Assembly: GCA_947649215.1 (NCBI GenBank)
Contig: CANSQW010000071.1
Coordinates: forward strand, 1-6,823
DNA: 6,823 nucleotides
Direction of reading: 5' to 3'
Source: an uncultured bacterium
GTDB taxonomy: Bacteria; Actinomycetota; Coriobacteriia; Coriobacteriales; Eggerthellaceae
The notes under the pieces were generated by a model. The model worked only from the letters and a program-made list of their open reading frames with translations, did not search any database and was not told the origin of the DNA. Below are positions 4,773 through 6,823 of this stretch, piece after piece. Made by a program: the position numbers and the translations under genes. Within the stretch, counting starts at the first letter, position 1, and each line of letters starts with the position of its first letter.

Positions 4773-6149
4773 ATGAATTACCTTGGCATCGACTACGACA
4801 TCAAGAACGTCCCCGTCCTGGACGAGGGGTTCATCCCCTTCGGCGTGTGGATGCGCGAGTACCTGAAGGGCGCTGAGCATCCCATCGCCATCGCCGTCGA
4901 GCGTGAGGACGGGCTCATCTCCGTGCGCCGAAGCTTCATCCGCGGCGGCGAGTTCGCCGAGGCCGACCTGCGCTACGTCGAGCGCCTCATGAAGTTCGAG
5001 CTGTGGTCCATCGGCGGCTTCCGCGTGTACCTGTGCGGCTGCGACGACATCGCCGCGAAGCTGGCCGCGACGTACTCCCCCGACGGCGCGCGTCACTTCG
5101 ACTACGGCTTCGTGGGCGACGTCTACGAGAAGCCGCTCGAGGTCATCGCCGTGGACGAAGCGGACTTCCCCGCCGCCAACGAGGCTGCGAAGAAGATCGG
5201 CGGCCACATGGAGGGCTGCCGCATCGGCTTCGACGCCGGCGGGTCGGATCGCAAGGTGTCGGCCGTCATCGACGGCGAGGCCGTCTACTCCGAGGAGGTC
5301 GTCTGGTTCCCCAAGATCACCGAGGACCCGGAGTACCACTTCAACGAGATCGTGACCGCCTTCAAGACGGCCGCCTCCAAGATGCCGCGCGTGGACGCCA
5401 TCGGCGTGTCCTCGGCGGGCACCTTCGTGGGCAACTCCCCCATGGTGGCCTCGCTGTTCATCAAGGTGCCGCGCGAGCGCCGCGAGGAGGTCAAGTCCAT
5501 CTACGACCGCGCCGGCGCCGAGATCGGCGACGTGCCGCTCGTGGTGGCCAACGACGGCGACGTGACCGCGCTCGCCGGCTTCATGTCCACGGGCGAGGGC
5601 GACATCCTCGGCATCGCCATGGGCACGTCGGAGGCCGTGGGCTACGTGAACGCCGAGGGCAACGTGCTCGGCTGGATCAACGAGCTGGCCTTCGCGCCGG
5701 TGGACCTGTCCCCTGACGCCATGCAGGACGAGTGGTCCGGCGACTTCGGCGTGGGCTGCAAGTACTTCAGCCAGGACGCCGTCATCAAGCTGGCGCCGGC
5801 CGCCGGCATCGAGCTCGACCCCGAGCTCTCCCCCGCCGAGAAGCTCAAGGTGGTCCAGGGCCTGGCCAACGAGGGCCACGAGGGGGCGTTGGACATCTAC
5901 CGCTCCATCGGCAGCTACCTGGCCCACACGCTCGTGCTCTACAGCGCGTTCTACGAGATCAAGACGCTGCTCGTGCTCGGCCGCGTGGCCTCCGGCAAGG
6001 GCGGCGACCTGCTCATCAGCGAGTGCAACCGCATCCTGGCCGAGGAGCACCCGGAGCTGTCCGCCCAGATCACGGTGACGCTGCCCGACGAGAAGATGCG
6101 CCGCGTCGGCCAGTCCGTGGCCGCCGCGAGCCTGCCGGAGACGAAGTAG
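4773..6149 (+). CDS. Atypical ROK/ASKHA kinase-like protein with N-terminal extension
   Basis: A 458-residue cytoplasmic protein. Residues ~150-458 look like a ROK-type sugar kinase: phosphate-1-like loop GFDAGGSDRK (152-161), GVSSAG (211-216), ND with presumed catalytic Asp261 (VVANDGDVTAL), phosphate-2-like GTS (284-286), and a C-terminal LGRVASG (G403-G408) where ROK kinases usually carry an adenosine-site GG. ROK proteins normally have GExGH followed by a zinc-binding CxCGxxGC; here only a possible Glu304 (NELAF) and one Cys (329) remain, so that module is absent. ROK kinases are usually ~300 residues. The first ~150 form an extra domain that I do not recognise, beginning LGIDYDIKNVPVLDEGF and with no visible helix-turn-helix, which argues against a ROK repressor. 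Position suggests it phosphorylates the amino sugar made by the AGE epimerase, as GlcNAc kinases do in some sialate pathways. Kinase activity is inferred; an ATP-binding protein without sugar kinase activity is possible. Confidence 0.75.
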   Translation: MNYLGIDYDIKNVPVLDEGFIPFGVWMREYLKGAEHPIAIAVEREDGLISVRRSFIRGGEFAEADLRYVERLMKFELWSIGGFRVYLCGCDDIAAKLAATYSPDGARHFDYGFVGDVYEKPLEVIAVDEADFPAANEAAKKIGGHMEGCRIGFDAGGSDRKVSAVIDGEAVYSEEVVWFPKITEDPEYHFNEIVTAFKTAASKMPRVDAIGVSSAGTFVGNSPMVASLFIKVPRERREEVKSIYDRAGAEIGDVPLVVANDGDVTALAGFMSTGEGDILGIAMGTSEAVGYVNAEGNVLGWINELAFAPVDLSPDAMQDEWSGDFGVGCKYFSQDAVIKLAPAAGIELDPELSPAEKLKVVQGLANEGHEGALDIYRSIGSYLAHTLVLYSAFYEIKTLLVLGRVASGKGGDLLISECNRILAEEHPELSAQITVTLPDEKMRRVGQSVAAASLPETK

Positions 6150-6196
6150 CCGGCCGCGACCAAGCGAGGCGCCTGCCGCCGATGGCGGGTGCGCGA

Positions 6197-6232
6197 GAAG
6201 GGGGAGGTCCTGCGGGGCCTCCCCCTTCTTTT
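6197..6232 (+). terminator. Rho-independent terminator of the operon
   Basis: GAAGGGGGAGG (6197-6207) pairs perfectly with CCTCCCCCTTC (6218-6228). TCC/GGG (one wobble pair) extends the stem to 14 pairs around a TGCG tetraloop, and TTTT (6229-6232) follows. It begins 47 bases after the ROK stop and marks the end of the three-gene transcript. Confidence 0.93.
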
Positions 6233-6351
6233 GGGCGGCGGCGAGGTGCGGGGCGCGGCGGAGTATGGGGCGCGGCGGTTGTTGGGCGGCGACGGAGTGC
6301 GGGGGCCGCCGGCTGCCGGGCGGCGGCGGAGTATGGGGGCCGCCGGCTGCC
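6233..6351. repeat. Degenerate GC-rich tandem repeat, ~34-base unit
   Basis: Two adjacent 34-base units, 6284-6317 and 6318-6351, are identical at 31 of 34 positions (each starts GGGCGGCG and ends GGCCGCCGGCTGCC). Decayed partial units precede them (6233-6283, including GGAGTATGGGG with no GCTGCC end), and a fragment follows (about 6352-6366). Within each unit GCCGCC can pair with GGCGGC, so single strands fold readily. No ribosome binding site or codon-like bias accompanies it. It starts directly after the terminator U-run and ends just before the inverted-repeat element at 6384. Confidence 0.75.
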
Positions 6352-6383
6352 GGACGGCGGCCTGCCGGGGGGGCCAAACGGAC

Positions 6384-6544
6384 TTTCTGGCCATTTTCGC
6401 TACGGTTTACGCAACTTCGAGGCCCTCGCCGGCGCCGTGCTGCGAGGGGCCCGCTGGTGACCTGGGGTTATGCGGAGGCGCATGGCCAGCCAGGTCGACC
6501 TGCAGCCCGCTAGCCGCGTAAACCACGCTGTTTTTGGCCAGAAA
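6384..6544. repeat. 161-base inverted-repeat element with cloverleaf-like folding
   Basis: The left arm is TTTCTGGCCA (6384-6393), ten bases, GGTTTACGC (6404-6412). The right arm is its exact reverse complement with the same ten-base gap: GCGTAAACC (6516-6524), ten bases, TGGCCAGAAA (6535-6544). So 19 of 29 arm positions pair, in two perfect blocks, and the ten-base gaps do not. Inside lie two more hairpins: GGCCCTCGC (6421-6429) with GCGAGGGGCC (6442-6451, one bulged G), and GACCTGG (6459-6465) with CCAGGTC (6490-6496), which encloses ATGCG-GAGG-CGCAT (6470-6483). The total shape is an outer stem with two inner stem-loops. No transposase gene and no clear flanking target duplication are seen. 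It could be a MITE/REPIN-like non-autonomous element, a structured RNA, or a paired protein-binding site. Confidence 0.6.
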
Positions 6545-6672
6545 CTACCGAACGACCGCACCGGAGCGCACGCACCCGCCCCCCCCCGGCACGTCGCCTG
6601 CAAACCGAGCGCCAGGATCTGCCGCAGCAGAGGCCCCGGCACCCCAGGAGGGCACGGCGCCATGACCCGTCC

Positions 6673-6694
6673 GCTTCGCAAGGCCCCGCGAAGC
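6673..6694. repeat. Perfect 7-bp hairpin
   Basis: GCTTCGC (6673-6679) and GCGAAGC (6688-6694) are complementary around the eight-base loop AAGGCCCC. No T-run follows in either direction, so it is not called a terminator. Confidence 0.5.
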
Positions 6695-6733
6695 CTCCAC
6701 CTCGCGCACGGCCCTTGCCCCCCCAGAGCGCCC

Positions 6734-6750
6734 GGTCGCGCAAAGCGACC
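6734..6750. repeat. 6-bp hairpin with GCAAA loop
   Basis: GGTCGC (6734-6739) and GCGACC (6745-6750) pair around GCAAA. The flanking CC and C-GG can add two pairs with one bulged base. It lies 40 bases from the previous hairpin; together they may be the 3' structure of an unseen neighbouring transcript. Confidence 0.45.
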
Positions 6751-6823
6751 CGGCGCGCCTCCAGGCCCCGCCCGCCGGCCACGGCGCCCACTATGTGCGG
6801 GAGGATCCCAACCAGTACGCGCC

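Larger units (their letters stand above)
6545..6823. other. GC-rich terminal stretch without a supportable gene
   Basis: Open frames on both strands are arginine/glycine-rich or cysteine-rich, with no ribosome binding site and no recognisable motif, so I call no gene. A run of nine C is at 6579-6587. Hairpins are GCTTCGC/GCGAAGC (6673-6694, eight-base loop) and GGTCGC/GCGACC (6734-6750, five-base loop), neither followed by a T-run on either strand. The last ~35 bases are open in several frames and could be the edge of another gene, but too little is present to tell. Confidence 0.6.

Noticed and set aside
4773..5230. DNA-binding N-terminus making the ROK protein a repressor
   Set aside because: No helix-turn-helix pattern is visible in residues 1-150, the extension is longer than the usual ROK winged helix, and the gene is coupled to an enzyme gene.
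6233..6360. CRISPR array
   Set aside because: The 34-base units are directly adjacent with no unique spacers between them, and no cas genes are present.
2547..6377. 1276-residue minus-strand open frame across the operon
   Set aside because: It is an antisense shadow of three well-supported genes. High GC at third codon positions removes stops on the opposite strand. It also crosses the terminator and shows only repetitive Val/Ala/His/Gly sequence.
6491..6514. Perfect palindrome CAGGTCGACCTG followed by CTGCAG and GCTAGC, resembling a cloning polylinker
   Set aside because: Only GTCGACCTGCAG matches a common vector polylinker and the flanks do not continue it. It sits inside the inverted-repeat element, where its half-sites take part in the inner stem, so chance plus structure explains it. 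A vector screen would settle it.
6400..6791. Overlapping minus-strand frames of 93 residues each near the right edge
   Set aside because: Low-complexity Arg/Gly/Cys-rich translations with no ribosome binding site; they overlap the inverted-repeat element and hairpins.

Overview
The window is a GC-rich bacterial contig end with strongly G/C-ending codons. The GC bias, strong purine-rich Shine-Dalgarno sequences, frequent TTG starts and two degenerate major-facilitator permeases fit a high-GC Actinobacteriota, possibly a gut Coriobacteriia. That taxonomic guess is inference and nothing here fixes a genus. Bases 1-47 are not biological: they are an Illumina Nextera/Tn5 adapter with its i5 index joined to the insert at base 48. 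The first gene is therefore cut by the end of the assembly.

Layout. On the minus strand, 48-2028, two MFS permease genes are transcribed leftwards: a complete 426-residue one (748-2028) followed by one truncated at its 3' end (48-696). A 542-base divergent control region (2029-2570) contains a good sigma70-type promoter for the rightward genes. It also has an inverted repeat straddling the -10, two copies of a 16-base interrupted palindrome, and weaker candidate promoters for the permeases. On the plus strand, 2571-6149, there is a tight three-gene operon: an N-acetylneuraminate lyase/DHDPS-superfamily aldolase, an N-acylglucosamine 2-epimerase (AGE) family protein, and an atypical ROK/ASKHA kinase-like protein with a ~150-residue N-terminal extension. 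A strong Rho-independent terminator (6197-6232) closes the operon. The last ~590 bases have no supportable gene. They hold degenerate 34-base GC-rich tandem repeats, a 161-base inverted-repeat element that can fold like a cloverleaf, and further hairpins.

How the genes may work together. Aldolase, AGE epimerase and ROK kinase are the three activities expected for catabolism of sialic acid or a related 2-keto-3-deoxy sugar acid: pyruvate is split off, the released amino sugar or sugar is epimerised at C2, and the product is phosphorylated. The divergent permeases could import the substrate or a related compound. The aldolase keeps the catalytic Tyr137 and Lys165 but lacks the Asp-Glu pair that binds the Neu5Ac side chain in classical NanA. 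The kinase-like protein lacks the ROK zinc motif. The substrate may therefore not be ordinary Neu5Ac, and the cluster is best described as a sialic-acid-like pathway of unknown substrate.
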